Positions 6,550-14,390 of a stretch of DNA of 64,000 nucleotides are shown one piece after another; position 1 is the stretch's first letter, and the number at the start of each line of letters is the position of its first letter. Origin of the DNA: Alcanivorax jadensis T9 (lineage in GTDB: Bacteria; Pseudomonadota; Gammaproteobacteria; Pseudomonadales; Alcanivoracaceae); contig NZ_ARXU01000008.1 of assembly GCF_000756655.1 (NCBI RefSeq), positions 62,001 through 126,000 on the forward strand. The letters are read 5' to 3'. Below the pieces are notes generated by a model that saw nothing but the letters and a program-made list of their open reading frames with translations, was not told the DNA's origin and searched no databases. Made by a program: the position numbers and the translations under genes.

Positions 6550-6792
6550 ATGAAAAACGCAATGAAAGCCCGTCTGGAGGCTATCCAGAGTAAAGGCCGT
6601 CACCTGTACCTGGCTGGCGGCACCGCAATGGCACTGGCCGCCACTGGCCCCGCCAATGCCGCCATCGATGTCGCTGGCGTTACCAGCGAAATCACTGGTC
6701 AGTCTGCGAATGTGGAACTGATCGCCGTTGCGGTACTGAGCGTGCTGGCAGTCCTCGCCGGTGTGACCTACCTGCGCCGGGTTGTTCGCTAA
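6550..6792 (+). CDS. Major coat protein (pVIII/CoaB-like)
   Basis: 80-residue precursor. Residues 1-37 form a signal peptide with basic start and hydrophobic core ending ANA; predicted cleavage leaves a 43-residue mature protein. This has an acidic/polar N-terminus (AIDVAGVTSEITGQSANVE), a hydrophobic helix (LIAVAVLSVLAVLAGVTYL) and a basic C-terminus (RRVVR) that would contact DNA. The size and layout match Pf1-type coat proteins (about 46 residues mature). CTGGAG lies 7 nt before the ATG. It is followed within 15 nt by a strong terminator, as usual for the most abundant virion protein. Confidence 0.9.
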   Translation: MKNAMKARLEAIQSKGRHLYLAGGTAMALAATGPANAAIDVAGVTSEITGQSANVELIAVAVLSVLAVLAGVTYLRRVVR

Positions 6793-6806
6793 CCCACCCG
6801 CAACAG

Positions 6807-6831
6807 AAGGGGCCTTCGGGCCCCTTTTTTC
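6807..6831 (+). terminator. Rho-independent terminator after major coat gene
   Basis: AAGGGGCC, TTCG loop, GGCCCCTT followed by a run of T. This is the central terminator found after gVIII in filamentous phages; it limits transcription into the adsorption protein gene. Confidence 0.9.
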
Positions 6832-6846
6832 TCAAGGGGATTCGAG

Positions 6847-8217
6847 GTGAACAATGGAAGCGGACTTTGGCCCATGGATTTATTTAATCGTCTCTCTGGG
6901 GGCGTTTTACTTGCTGTTCTCCTGACCCTCTCGTCAGTCAGTGATGCCAGCACAGTGGCAGGGAAAACTGCTAGAAGATCATTAAACGGATTCAGCGGTG
7001 GATTCCCTCCATGCGAAAATGTAGCCCCTCCTGCATTGCCAAATACACACTTCGGAGCAACAAGCCCGGCTTGTGGTCAATGGTCCCAAAACAGTAACAA
7101 CCACACCACATTCAAGTATATTCATTACTGTGAAACGGAAACTCACCCCCTAGTTATAAGTGCCACACAAACCAGCCCTTCCGGCGATTTTGACGTTGTC
7201 TGTGGTGAGCCCACCCCTGAATGTCCAGAGAACGATATCCACGTTGAATACGGCTGTGATGGCGGTCTTGTTGTGGGTACCGAAGGCACTTACCCACTCT
7301 GCTCCAACTCCATCCCTGACACCCTCTGCCGGGATGAGTGCATTTATGACCGACCCCAATTTGTCATTGGTGGTTCTCACCAATACCCAGGCACCAACTA
7401 CGAAACCTCTGGCCGCTGGTTCTACGCCTCCAATGGCGATGCCTGCGGACAAGACACCGTCATTGATGGCGACCCCATCGAACAGGACGCAGACGGTGAT
7501 GGCGTCCCCGATCAGGACGACAACTGCCCCGATGAACCCAACCCCCATCAAATCGACTCCGACCAAGATGGCGTTGGTGATGCCTGCCAGCCCGGTGACG
7601 GCGAAGGGGATGGTAGTGGTGATGGAGAGGGCGACGGCAGTGGTGATGATGGTAGTGATGAAGGTGACGGTAACGGCGAAGGGACCGACCCCGGTGATGG
7701 TACTGGGGATGACGGCGATGGCACCGGTGATGACGGGACAGGTGGCAACGGCGGAGGCGACGAAGACCCGGCCAGTAGCGTCTCTGGTGGCGAGTGCACC
7801 TCAGAAGGCGTAACCACCCCGAGCTGTACACACCTGGATGCCGTTCAATGCGCCATCTTCCTCGAAACATGGGGCACCCGCTGTGATGAAAAGCTGCGCC
7901 ATGAAGACTTTATAGGCACCGACGAATACCGCGAAGGCGAGTCACTCCTTGATGTCGACGGTGAGGGTGGCAACGCCATTGCACAGCAAAGCATCGACTT
8001 TGGCATGTTCCTAAGTGGGCTCGATGACTCTGGGTCTGGCTTCGGCGGCGCCAGAGTCTGCCCGCCCGACAAAGTCATTAGCCTTGGTTTTGGAACCATC
8101 AGGCTTCCCTTCACCTTCATTTGTGAATGGGCCGAACGCATCCGCCCCTTAATCATCGCACTCGGCTGGCTCTCTGCCGCCTACATCGCCTTTCAATCCA
8201 TGACAGGAAAGGAGTAA
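6847..8217 (+). CDS. Adsorption/minor coat protein (pIII/CoaA-like)
   Basis: Up to 456 residues from GTG 6847; ATG 6874 (residue 10) is an equally plausible start and gives a clean signal peptide (MDLFNRLSGGVLLAVLLTLSSVSDA). The N-terminal domain is Cys-rich. Then come aspartate repeats of thrombospondin type-3 form (DADGDGVPDQDDNCPDEPNP and a second copy with DSDQDGVGDAC, about residues 217-247) and a long Gly/Asp/Glu linker (about 250-305). A C-terminal domain with one transmembrane helix follows (IRPLIIALGWLSAAYIAF). Modular N-domains, a glycine linker and a C-terminal anchor are the pIII plan. It would bind the host receptor (pilus) and release the virion. Confidence 0.82.
   Translation: MNNGSGLWPMDLFNRLSGGVLLAVLLTLSSVSDASTVAGKTARRSLNGFSGGFPPCENVAPPALPNTHFGATSPACGQWSQNSNNHTTFKYIHYCETETHPLVISATQTSPSGDFDVVCGEPTPECPENDIHVEYGCDGGLVVGTEGTYPLCSNSIPDTLCRDECIYDRPQFVIGGSHQYPGTNYETSGRWFYASNGDACGQDTVIDGDPIEQDADGDGVPDQDDNCPDEPNPHQIDSDQDGVGDACQPGDGEGDGSGDGEGDGSGDDGSDEGDGNGEGTDPGDGTGDDGDGTGDDGTGGNGGGDEDPASSVSGGECTSEGVTTPSCTHLDAVQCAIFLETWGTRCDEKLRHEDFIGTDEYREGESLLDVDGEGGNAIAQQSIDFGMFLSGLDDSGSGFGGARVCPPDKVISLGFGTIRLPFTFICEWAERIRPLIIALGWLSAAYIAFQSMTGKE
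6854..6925 (+). CDS. 23-aa hydrophobic mini-protein overlapping the pIII-like gene
   Basis: ATG 6854 to TGA 6925, in the +1 register relative to the adsorption protein. GAGGTG lies 4 nt before the ATG, the ribosome site motif used by its neighbours. It encodes a short acidic start then one hydrophobic segment (WIYLIVSLGAFYLLFS). Size and form fit pVII/pIX-type inovirus tip proteins. The overlap with the signal peptide region of the next gene suggests translational coupling, with the larger protein starting at ATG 6874. Too short for statistical support; the ribosome site is the main evidence. Confidence 0.5.
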   Translation: MEADFGPWIYLIVSLGAFYLLFS

Positions 8218-8220
8218 TCC

Positions 8221-8538
8221 ATGCCCAGCTGGTTGCAAGCCCTTGGCGTATTCCTCGCCCAAATCATCAGCCCCATGACTGCCAGGGTAATGGGCGCTCT
8301 TGGGCTGGGCGCTATTTCCCTCACTGGCGTGCAAGTCACCCTTAACCAGATCATCAACCACATCAAAGGGGCCATTGGTGGTGTGACTGCCGATATCCTC
8401 AACATAATCAGTTTGGCAGGCTTCGATGTGTTTATTGGCCTCGTTATCAGCGCGTATATCGGGGTGATCAGCATCCGAACCTTCTACGGTGCTTTTAAGC
8501 GCTTCGGCTTTATGGATCTGGGCGCGGGTGATAGCTGA
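8221..8538 (+). CDS. DUF2523-type minor coat protein (pVI-like)
   Basis: 105 residues with three hydrophobic segments (LQALGVFLAQII, VMGALGLGAISLTGVQV, FDVFIGLVISAYIGVISI). It lies between the pIII-like gene and zot and overlaps zot by one base (TGATG). Inoviruses place a DUF2523 family protein, the pVI equivalent, exactly here; it would cap the virion with pIII. Spacing from the previous stop is 3 nt. Confidence 0.75.
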   Translation: MPSWLQALGVFLAQIISPMTARVMGALGLGAISLTGVQVTLNQIINHIKGAIGGVTADILNIISLAGFDVFIGLVISAYIGVISIRTFYGAFKRFGFMDLGAGDS

Positions 8539-9653
8539 TGTTATGGATTTTCTCAGGCAAGCCAGGCTCGTCTAAAACGTCCCATGTGATCGACTTTGTC
8601 TTGTACAACGATCAGTTTCTGAAAGAGGACGAGAAGCGCAAAAAGAGCCCCTACCGGCGCTTTTTCTCCCTTGGCATTCCTGATTACACCGAGTACTGCT
8701 CTAACCGCCGCCCGGTCTACTACCGTGGCATCAAGGAAGTGAAACTGCCTTGGCATGAGCTGACAGATGAAGAGGCGGCTAACTGGCATGAGCATGTGCC
8801 GGATAATGCTGTAGTCATCATCGACGAGGCCCAGGAGCTCTGGGCACAGCGTCACAGCTCCAAAACGGTTCCACCTGGCATTAAAGCCCTCGAAAAGCAC
8901 CGTCACCGTGGGCTGGATATCATATTTATCAGCCTGGACCCGGCCTTGCTGGATGTGAATGCCCGCCTTATCTGTAACGAGCATTTCCATTTCTCGCGCC
9001 CGTTCGGTGCCCCCTTCGTCATTGAGTATCACGCCGGTTCCGGCTATGTGAACCCCAATACCAAATCAGAGCTGGATAAATGTATTCAGACCAAGCGGCC
9101 ATTGGCCAAACGGGTCTATGGGCTCTACAAATCCGCCGAGGTCCACACCCACAAATTCAAACCGCCCAAAATTATTTTCATCTTGCCGGTCATTGCCGCC
9201 TTTGCGGGCTTTCTTATCTGGTACTTCCTGAATAACTACGGCACCGATACCCCACAAACGGCCCAAGCGGTGACGGTCAACGGCCAACAGGCCCAGGTAG
9301 TTACCCGGCAAACCTACAAGCCGGAGGATTGGGGGGAGTTGATGAAACCAGAGGTCAGGGGACTGCCTTACACCGCCCCGATCTATAGCCCGAAATCAAA
9401 AGAACCCTCAGTGATACCCGTCGTTCAAGGCTGCATGTCCATGAAAGCCGATTTCAGTGACTGCAGCTGCTACACCCAGCAGGGCACCACTATCTTGGAT
9501 ATGCCACAGCAGATGTGCCGCCAGATCATCAAGCACGGGATCTTTAATCACCTGGCTAAAGAAGAACGTAATGAAAGCGGCCAGCGGCAGAGCGGCAGTG
9601 GTGAGGCACGAACCACGCCGGCTGCCGCAGGCCAGCTGCAGACGTCCCTGTAA
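8538..9653 (+). CDS. zot: Zot-like morphogenesis ATPase (pI)
   Basis: 371 residues. Walker A GKPGSSKT at residues 7-14 and Walker B AVVIIDEAQ at 91-99 define the Zot/pI ATPase domain. A single transmembrane helix at about 211-231 (KIIFILPVIAAFAGFLIWYF) separates it from a periplasmic C-terminal part rich in Thr, Pro and Cys. pI drives virion assembly and export at the inner membrane. This is the hallmark gene of inoviruses. Its start overlaps the pVI-like stop by one base; Rep follows after 54 nt. Confidence 0.93.
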   Translation: MLWIFSGKPGSSKTSHVIDFVLYNDQFLKEDEKRKKSPYRRFFSLGIPDYTEYCSNRRPVYYRGIKEVKLPWHELTDEEAANWHEHVPDNAVVIIDEAQELWAQRHSSKTVPPGIKALEKHRHRGLDIIFISLDPALLDVNARLICNEHFHFSRPFGAPFVIEYHAGSGYVNPNTKSELDKCIQTKRPLAKRVYGLYKSAEVHTHKFKPPKIIFILPVIAAFAGFLIWYFLNNYGTDTPQTAQAVTVNGQQAQVVTRQTYKPEDWGELMKPEVRGLPYTAPIYSPKSKEPSVIPVVQGCMSMKADFSDCSCYTQQGTTILDMPQQMCRQIIKHGIFNHLAKEERNESGQRQSGSGEARTTPAAAGQLQTSL

Positions 9654-9707
9654 CACGTCTTACAAGTGACCCTTAGGTCCCACAATAAACCACATTAGGT
9701 ACTCGTT

Positions 9708-10949
9708 ATGGCAAGCGCTCCAAAACACTGCATCGCACTGGATAACGAACTCAACGAAGCCCCTTGGGGAAAGCTGTTCATTGACCCGGCTTCTGGCAAA
9801 ACCTTCAACCTCAATAACGTGGAAGTGGTCCACTTCGGCACGGATACCGTCCGCCAACTCTACAAAGGCCAGCTACAGCCCGAAGTCATGGCCCTGTTTG
9901 ATGAACCAGGCATGGTGAGCTTTGCCGGGGAACGGTGGTCGGCGGGACGGATTGGCCGGGATTCGGGGTATCAATACCGCCTACAGAACGCTGACCTTGG
10001 CCTGATCCTGCTGATCAAAAGCTTTCACGCCCAGATCGATGCAGTCGGCCCCCACCTGAAAATTGAAGTCTCCCCCCATTGCCTGCGATCACAGACCCCA
10101 CAGCAACTACAGGCCACATTGAACCACTTTGCCGAACAGGTCCTCATAGACCCAGCACCCGCACAATGCGCTGTTCATATCGCCCTGGACGTACAAGGGT
10201 GGACACCCCCGAGAGACTTTGAAACCAAGCTGCACTGCAGATCCCGACGGGTACGCAGCTATCACGGCATCGACACCGTGGAATTCGATACCTCAAGCGC
10301 CGTCTATGGCCGTGGCGAATCCTTCCTGTTCGGCTCACCTGCAGGCATTCAGCTTGCCGTGTACGACAAGACCCAAGAGGCCAAACTACGCGACAAACTC
10401 GACTACTGGCGCTCTGTCTGGTCCGAGAAAGAGAACTATCAGGATGACCAACCGGTGTACCGGATCGAGTTCCGTTTCCATCACTCCGTAGTGGAGCAAT
10501 TCGCCCAGGGCTCCATCAACAAGGAAACCGGGGAAGTCCTCGCATTCCAGGACTATGCCGACCTGTTCGACCACCTGGACGCCCTGTGGCGCTATGGCTG
10601 CGATTCCTTCCGGTATCTCTATCGCCCCGGCTGGTTCGACCCCTTCTGGACCCTGATCGCCCGCCAGGCACTGCCAACAGATCCCCCCGAAGTGGACTAT
10701 AAGCGCTACTACAAGACTTCATCCGGCTACTCAGGCAAGAACGTGGAACTCCTCCTGGGCAACTACATCAGCTGTGCAGCCCGTCACCGCATGTCCCACT
10801 GCCAGGCATGGAAAGCCCTTGAAGCCCTGCCATTTTTCCAACTGATCCTCGATCACTACCGAGACCGAGGCAAGAAAACATGGGAGGTAAAAAAACACGT
10901 TAAGGATCTGCTCGAAGAGCGCTATATACGCTACGGGAAGGCCATATGA
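9708..10949 (+). CDS. Phage replication initiation protein (Rep)
   Basis: 413 residues between zot and the integrase, the place of the rolling-circle initiator in Pf phages (PA0727 type). The sequence has the conserved run VHIALDVQGW near residue 157 and the Tyr-rich DSFRYLYRPGWFDPFW near 300, and ends with a basic region. It would nick the replicative form to start rolling-circle synthesis using host polymerase. It ends in an ATGA overlap with the integrase gene at 10946. I did not identify the nicking tyrosine with certainty. Confidence 0.8.
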   Translation: MASAPKHCIALDNELNEAPWGKLFIDPASGKTFNLNNVEVVHFGTDTVRQLYKGQLQPEVMALFDEPGMVSFAGERWSAGRIGRDSGYQYRLQNADLGLILLIKSFHAQIDAVGPHLKIEVSPHCLRSQTPQQLQATLNHFAEQVLIDPAPAQCAVHIALDVQGWTPPRDFETKLHCRSRRVRSYHGIDTVEFDTSSAVYGRGESFLFGSPAGIQLAVYDKTQEAKLRDKLDYWRSVWSEKENYQDDQPVYRIEFRFHHSVVEQFAQGSINKETGEVLAFQDYADLFDHLDALWRYGCDSFRYLYRPGWFDPFWTLIARQALPTDPPEVDYKRYYKTSSGYSGKNVELLLGNYISCAARHRMSHCQAWKALEALPFFQLILDHYRDRGKKTWEVKKHVKDLLEERYIRYGKAI

Positions 10950-11935
10950 TCAAGCAGCTAACTGACGGCCGTTGGCATGTCGATGTGGAACCGGTGAAGG
11001 GGAAACGCCACCGTAAGACCCTGCCCACCAAAGCTGAAGCCAGGCGCTACGAATCTCACATTCGGGCCCAGTACGCACAAAACACCGACTGGAACCAAAC
11101 CGCCAAGGATCGTCGACGCCTGACACAGATCGTCGAGCATTGGTTCTCCCTCCATGGCCACAGTTTGCGTGATGGTGATCGCCGCGCCCGTGCTTTAGTG
11201 GTGCTTTCTCGTCGCTTGGGCAACCCCATTGCTGCCGATCTGAAAGGGCACCATTACTCCCAGTACCGCGCAACCAGAGCAGGGCAGGGCATTGCACCTA
11301 AGACCCTGAACAATGAGCTGGGGTATTTGAAAGCGGTCTATAACGAGATGCAGACCCTCGGGAATATTCACTATGAATGCCCGATTGCCGGGGTCAGGCC
11401 GTTGAAGGTTCCTGAGAGGGAGTTGTCTTGGCTAACAACAGAGCAGATCAAAACCTTGCTGCATGAGATCCGGGAAAGGACGGATAACCCTCATGTAGAG
11501 CTGATTACGCTGGTGTGTCTGGCTACGGGTGCAAGATGGTCAGAGGCTGAAGGGCTTACCCTGGACAAGATCCGGAACGGGTCCGTGGTGTTCAGCAATA
11601 CCAAAAGCGGAAAGGTGCGCGTCATCCCGATCAGTGAGGATCTGGAAGCCAGGCTCACTGCCCATCTGAAAATTCACCGCCACATGTCGTCCAGCATTAC
11701 CGCATTCCGTAGGGCTCTTGCCAGGACGGGCATCGAACTACCCAAGGGCCAGGCAGCCCACGCCCTCCGTCACACCTTCGCAAGTCACTTCGTCATGAAT
11801 GGCGGTAACATCCTGACGCTACAGAAGGTACTAGGACATTCCACCATCAACATGACAATGCGTTATGCCCATCTTGCGCCAGGTCATCTACGAAAATCTG
11901 TTTCCCTGAATCCTATTCATGGGGTGAAATTTTGA
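10946..11935 (+). CDS. int: Tyrosine recombinase/integrase
   Basis: 329 residues. The catalytic set is complete: Arg197 (TGARWSE), Lys223 (TKSGKVRV), His272-x-x-Arg275 (HALRH), His298 (LGHST) and Tyr307 (MRYAHL). The N-terminal part holds an arm-binding and a core-binding domain (SAM-like, about 55-150). It overlaps the Rep stop (ATGA) and is the last core gene before attR, as in Pf prophages (PA0728 type). It would integrate the phage into the ssrA 3' end. Confidence 0.93.
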   Translation: MIKQLTDGRWHVDVEPVKGKRHRKTLPTKAEARRYESHIRAQYAQNTDWNQTAKDRRRLTQIVEHWFSLHGHSLRDGDRRARALVVLSRRLGNPIAADLKGHHYSQYRATRAGQGIAPKTLNNELGYLKAVYNEMQTLGNIHYECPIAGVRPLKVPERELSWLTTEQIKTLLHEIRERTDNPHVELITLVCLATGARWSEAEGLTLDKIRNGSVVFSNTKSGKVRVIPISEDLEARLTAHLKIHRHMSSSITAFRRALARTGIELPKGQAAHALRHTFASHFVMNGGNILTLQKVLGHSTINMTMRYAHLAPGHLRKSVSLNPIHGVKF

Positions 11936-11989
11936 TCTTCTTTGTGTATTACTTTGTGATGAAGTTATCAAAATCAAAAGGAGATTGTT

Positions 11990-12577
11990 ATGAATGGAAT
12001 CAAACTTCTAAAAGGAGTGATGCTCTTATTTGTTATTGCGTCTCTGTCAGGCTGCTCGCATTTCACATCACCAGCTAGAGTCGAGAGGCTCGAATCTGGA
12101 GACAGTTATTGGATGGATTACAATGCTTACAGGAGAGGGACTCTTGTTCTGAACCGTGCAGAGCAAGACGGAACTAGTCGTATAGTAACCTGTTCTGAGC
12201 CTGCACCAGATGCTGCAATGGAGCTAGTGAACAAATTTGAAGCAAACATCAAGGCAGAAGATGTTGATCTGGCAAAAGGCAAAGTCGAATTAACTTCGAA
12301 GGCGGTTGATCTCGCCAAGCGTACCCAAATGATTAATTTCCTGAGAGAGTCACTGTACCGGTTATGTGAACTGTCGATGAATACTGATCTAAGTGCCGCT
12401 CAAATGAAGGATATGTACGAGGGGGTGTCTGAAGCAGCTGTTGAGTTGGTTCAACTTGAGATCAAACAGGCTCAGGGTGAAATCGACAGGGAGAAAACAA
12501 AGCAACTTAAAGTAATTGAATCTTTTGTAGAGAAAGGTACTAGTCCTGAGCAAATTGAGAGTTTCATTACTCCCTAA
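11990..12577 (+). CDS. Predicted lipoprotein, prophage cargo
   Basis: 195 residues. A signal peptide with lipobox LSGC places the lipidated cysteine at residue 22; the next residue is Ser, which favours the outer membrane. The mature part is mostly helical and charged, with a likely coiled coil at about 140-185 (ELVQLEIKQAQGEIDREKTKQLKVI). AAAGGAG precedes the ATG. It lies between integrase and attR, outside the core phage operon, and is AT-rich compared with it. No family recognised. Lipoproteins in such positions often alter the host surface or block superinfection, but that is inference only. Confidence 0.75.
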   Translation: MNGIKLLKGVMLLFVIASLSGCSHFTSPARVERLESGDSYWMDYNAYRRGTLVLNRAEQDGTSRIVTCSEPAPDAAMELVNKFEANIKAEDVDLAKGKVELTSKAVDLAKRTQMINFLRESLYRLCELSMNTDLSAAQMKDMYEGVSEAAVELVQLEIKQAQGEIDREKTKQLKVIESFVEKGTSPEQIESFITP

Positions 12578-12589
12578 GTTCGACACATT

Positions 12590-12656
12590 TTCGACAGCGC
12601 AAAAAAAAGCGCAAGCCAAAGATAGCTAAAACATATTGCTATCAAGGGCTTGCGCC
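12590..12656 (-). terminator. Phage-supplied ssrA terminator
   Basis: Read on the minus strand, directly after the ssrA 3' end: a long stem GGCGCAAGCC... paired with GGCTTGCGC, an inner stem GATAGC/GCTATC, then eight T. It lies inside the prophage end, so the element brings a new terminator for the tmRNA transcript, replacing the one left behind at 890-925. It may also end the lipoprotein gene transcript from the other side. Confidence 0.85.
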
Positions 12657-12691
12657 TTCTTTGTTTGGTGGAGCCGGCGGGAATCGAACCC
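12657..12691. repeat. attR: direct repeat within intact ssrA
   Basis: Right copy of the 35-bp repeat (one mismatch to 923-957). From 12666 it forms the functional 3' end of tmRNA, so integration regenerates the gene. Confidence 0.9.
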
Positions 12692-13022
12692 GCGTCCGTC
12701 AGCAATCCATCTGCAGATCTACATGCTTAGCCAAGTTTATTGATTTAAGCCTTCACAACCCAACTGGCAGGACGTGAAAGCCGGGCCCCTAAGAGTTTTA
12801 ACAGCGCCATCCGGGGCGGACTTTGCTGCGAGCCTGTGTTGCGATGCTCGCCGCTCTTCCCCACAGGCAGGGTCGATTGGCGATAAGCAGGGTTTAAGCT
12901 GCTAGTGCGTAAGAATCGTCGTTAGCGATTGCTTTAATGTGCCACAAATGATTTACGAGACTCGTGACCTTCTCGGCATGCACCACAGAATTCAATACCG
13001 GCGTCGAATCCAGGTCGGCCCC
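12666..13022 (-). ncRNA. ssrA: tmRNA
   Basis: 357-nt transfer-messenger RNA that rescues stalled ribosomes with SmpB. The 5' end reads GGGGCCGACCTGGATTCGACG (13022 downward) and the 3' end CCGCCGGCTCCACCA, which pair as a tRNA-Ala-like acceptor with the encoded CCA and GGTTCGATTCC T-arm. The tag reading frame lies near 12900-12932 and encodes ANDDSYALAA followed by a stop; with the charged alanine the tag is (A)ANDDSYALAA, ending in the usual ALAA protease signal. Length is close to the 363 nt of E. coli. smpB follows one gene away. The prophage occupies its 3' flank. Confidence 0.96.
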
Positions 13023-13034
13023 TGTGATGGGTTC

Positions 13035-13063
13035 ATTGTAGGTGATGGGGGCAGGGAAGTCGA
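13035..13063 (-). promoter_or_regulatory. ssrA promoter
   Basis: On the minus strand: TCGACT, 17-nt spacer, TACAAT, ending 12 nt before the mature 5' end of tmRNA, which is compatible with a short processed 5' leader. Each hexamer matches the sigma-70 consensus at four or five of six positions. Confidence 0.55.
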
Positions 13064-13423
13064 TTCACAAGTGGGGTCCGGGATGTTCCGGATCGGCCAT
13101 GTTGTGGGGGTAAACGCCATGAATCATGTTCTAAATGTAACTAGATTGTGAAAAGTGTTACTTTAATACCCGAATGCTGTCTGACAATCAGACCCGGAAT
13201 ACTTGTTTTGTCATTTTTCAAGCGCACTATACAGGTGTCATCACGGCACTGTGTCATTGGCCGATGGTGAGGTTGAGCGAGTGATGCTCAGGTAGCCACA
13301 AGCCACCATGGAACATCCAGCTCGAAATTGTGTATCACACAATGGCTTTACAGCGAGCCTTGAAATAGACGTTATATAAAGGCCGCTGATCAAAGCATTG
13401 TCGTTCATTAAAGGAGAAAGTCG
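13064..13423. other. Intergenic region between ssrA and small membrane protein gene
   Basis: No supported gene. It must hold the promoter of the rightward gene at 13424 (AAAGGAG ribosome site at 13411-13417). A short inverted repeat, TCTGA-CAA-TCAGA, lies near 13180-13192. Confidence 0.4.
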
Positions 13424-13705
13424 ATGAACACGATCTTTCGGTCAGCAGGGCAAGTTTCCGAGAAGGCACTGTCGCCTTTGAAGGCTCAGCCGCTGCTCTA
13501 CAGAGCGTTGCAACTGGTATTCGCGCTGGCTGCGTATGCAGGTGGTGTGTACCTGGTGGATATGGCGACTCCGGAGGCACGTCTTCCGGTGATTCTGTTC
13601 GCCGTTTACTTCCTGCCTGCGGTGCTGCGCGCCTGGCTGCAGTTTTACTGGCAGCTGCGCGGCGACAGCCGGGCTCAGGACGTGAACACCCATCAGTCGG
13701 TGTAG
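13424..13705 (+). CDS. Small inner-membrane protein, unknown
   Basis: 93 residues with a strong ribosome site (AAAGGAG, 7 nt). Two predicted transmembrane helices: LLYRALQLVFALAAYAGGVYLV (about 24-45) and LPVILFAVYFLPAVLRAWLQFYW (about 54-76), then a polar tail. It lies between ssrA and the convergent smpB. No family recognised; base composition is like the host genes, so it is probably a normal chromosomal gene. Confidence 0.7.
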   Translation: MNTIFRSAGQVSEKALSPLKAQPLLYRALQLVFALAAYAGGVYLVDMATPEARLPVILFAVYFLPAVLRAWLQFYWQLRGDSRAQDVNTHQSV

Positions 13706-13766
13706 CGCCAACCGGTACAGTCTGAAGACAGTGTCACGCGTGCAGGGGGCGGCCCGTTAACCCGGG

Positions 13767-14249
13767 TTAGCTGCCCTGCCGCATCAGACGCTGCTTCTGA
13801 CGGTTCCAGTCGCGCTCCTTCTCAGTAGCGCGCTTATCAAACTTCTGCTTACCCTTGGCCAGGGCGATATCGCACTTGGCGAACCCTTTCTTCCAGTACA
13901 GGCTCACCGGTACGCAGGTGTAGCCCTCTTTCTGTACGCCACCAAAGATACGTCCCAGTTCGCTGCGATGCAGCAGCAGCTTGCGTGTGCGCACCGGATC
14001 CGGGTTGACGTGGGTACTGGCGGCGATCAGGGGCTCGAAGCGAGCACCGAACAGAAAGGCTTCCCCATCCTTGAGCAGGACGTAGGCCTCGGTCAGGTTG
14101 CCTTTACCGGCACGCAGTGACTTCGCCTCCCAGCCTTCCAGGACCAGGCCGGCTTCGAAGTGCTCTTCCAGATGATATTCGTGGCGTGCCTTGCGGTTTT
14201 GCGCAATGGTGGCCGACGGCGCTTTGGCTTTTTTCTTGGCGTTTCCCAT
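13767..14249 (-). CDS. smpB: SsrA-binding protein SmpB
   Basis: 160 residues from ATG 14249 ([37 protein letters not shown]), the usual SmpB length. A further ATG seven codons upstream lies on a TATAAT-like element (14259-14264), which argues that it belongs to the promoter. Diagnostic blocks: [23 protein letters not shown], the GARFEPL block, [32 protein letters not shown] and the basic C-terminal tail ending RQKQRLMRQ that enters the decoding centre. It works with the tmRNA at 12666-13022. Confidence 0.96.
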   Translation of the reverse strand: MGNAKKKAKAPSATIAQNRKARHEYHLEEHFEAGLVLEGWEAKSLRAGKGNLTEAYVLLKDGEAFLFGARFEPLIAASTHVNPDPVRTRKLLLHRSELGRIFGGVQKEGYTCVPVSLYWKKGFAKCDIALAKGKQKFDKRATEKERDWNRQKQRLMRQGS

Positions 14250-14390
14250 AGGCGAACGATTATAGAGCATGCGTTTCGCGGCTGACAGGGCTTTGTCTGT
14301 CAGGACGACGGTGAGTTGTGCATTGGGCTTACTTGAGCCGCCCAGTTAAAAAAAAGACAATAGCGCCACGCTAACGAGGGTAATCCTGTT

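Larger units (their letters stand above)
923..12691. mobile_element. Pf-type inovirus prophage integrated in ssrA
   Basis: An 11.7-kb element between two copies of the ssrA 3' end. From 4094 rightward the order is repressor, excisionase-like protein, small ORFs, ssDNA-binding candidate, small membrane proteins, major coat, terminator, adsorption protein, pVI-like protein, Zot ATPase, Rep, integrase. This is the order known for Pseudomonas Pf phages. The integrase abuts attR, as is usual for elements that target a tRNA or tmRNA 3' end. The left third (about 1.0-4.1 kb) and a lipoprotein gene at 11990-12577 are cargo, visibly richer in A+T than the host genes. All core functions look intact, so it may be active. 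Confidence 0.92.

Noticed and set aside
12939-13151. 70-aa frame over the tmRNA 5' half
   Set aside because: Lies inside and antisense to tmRNA.
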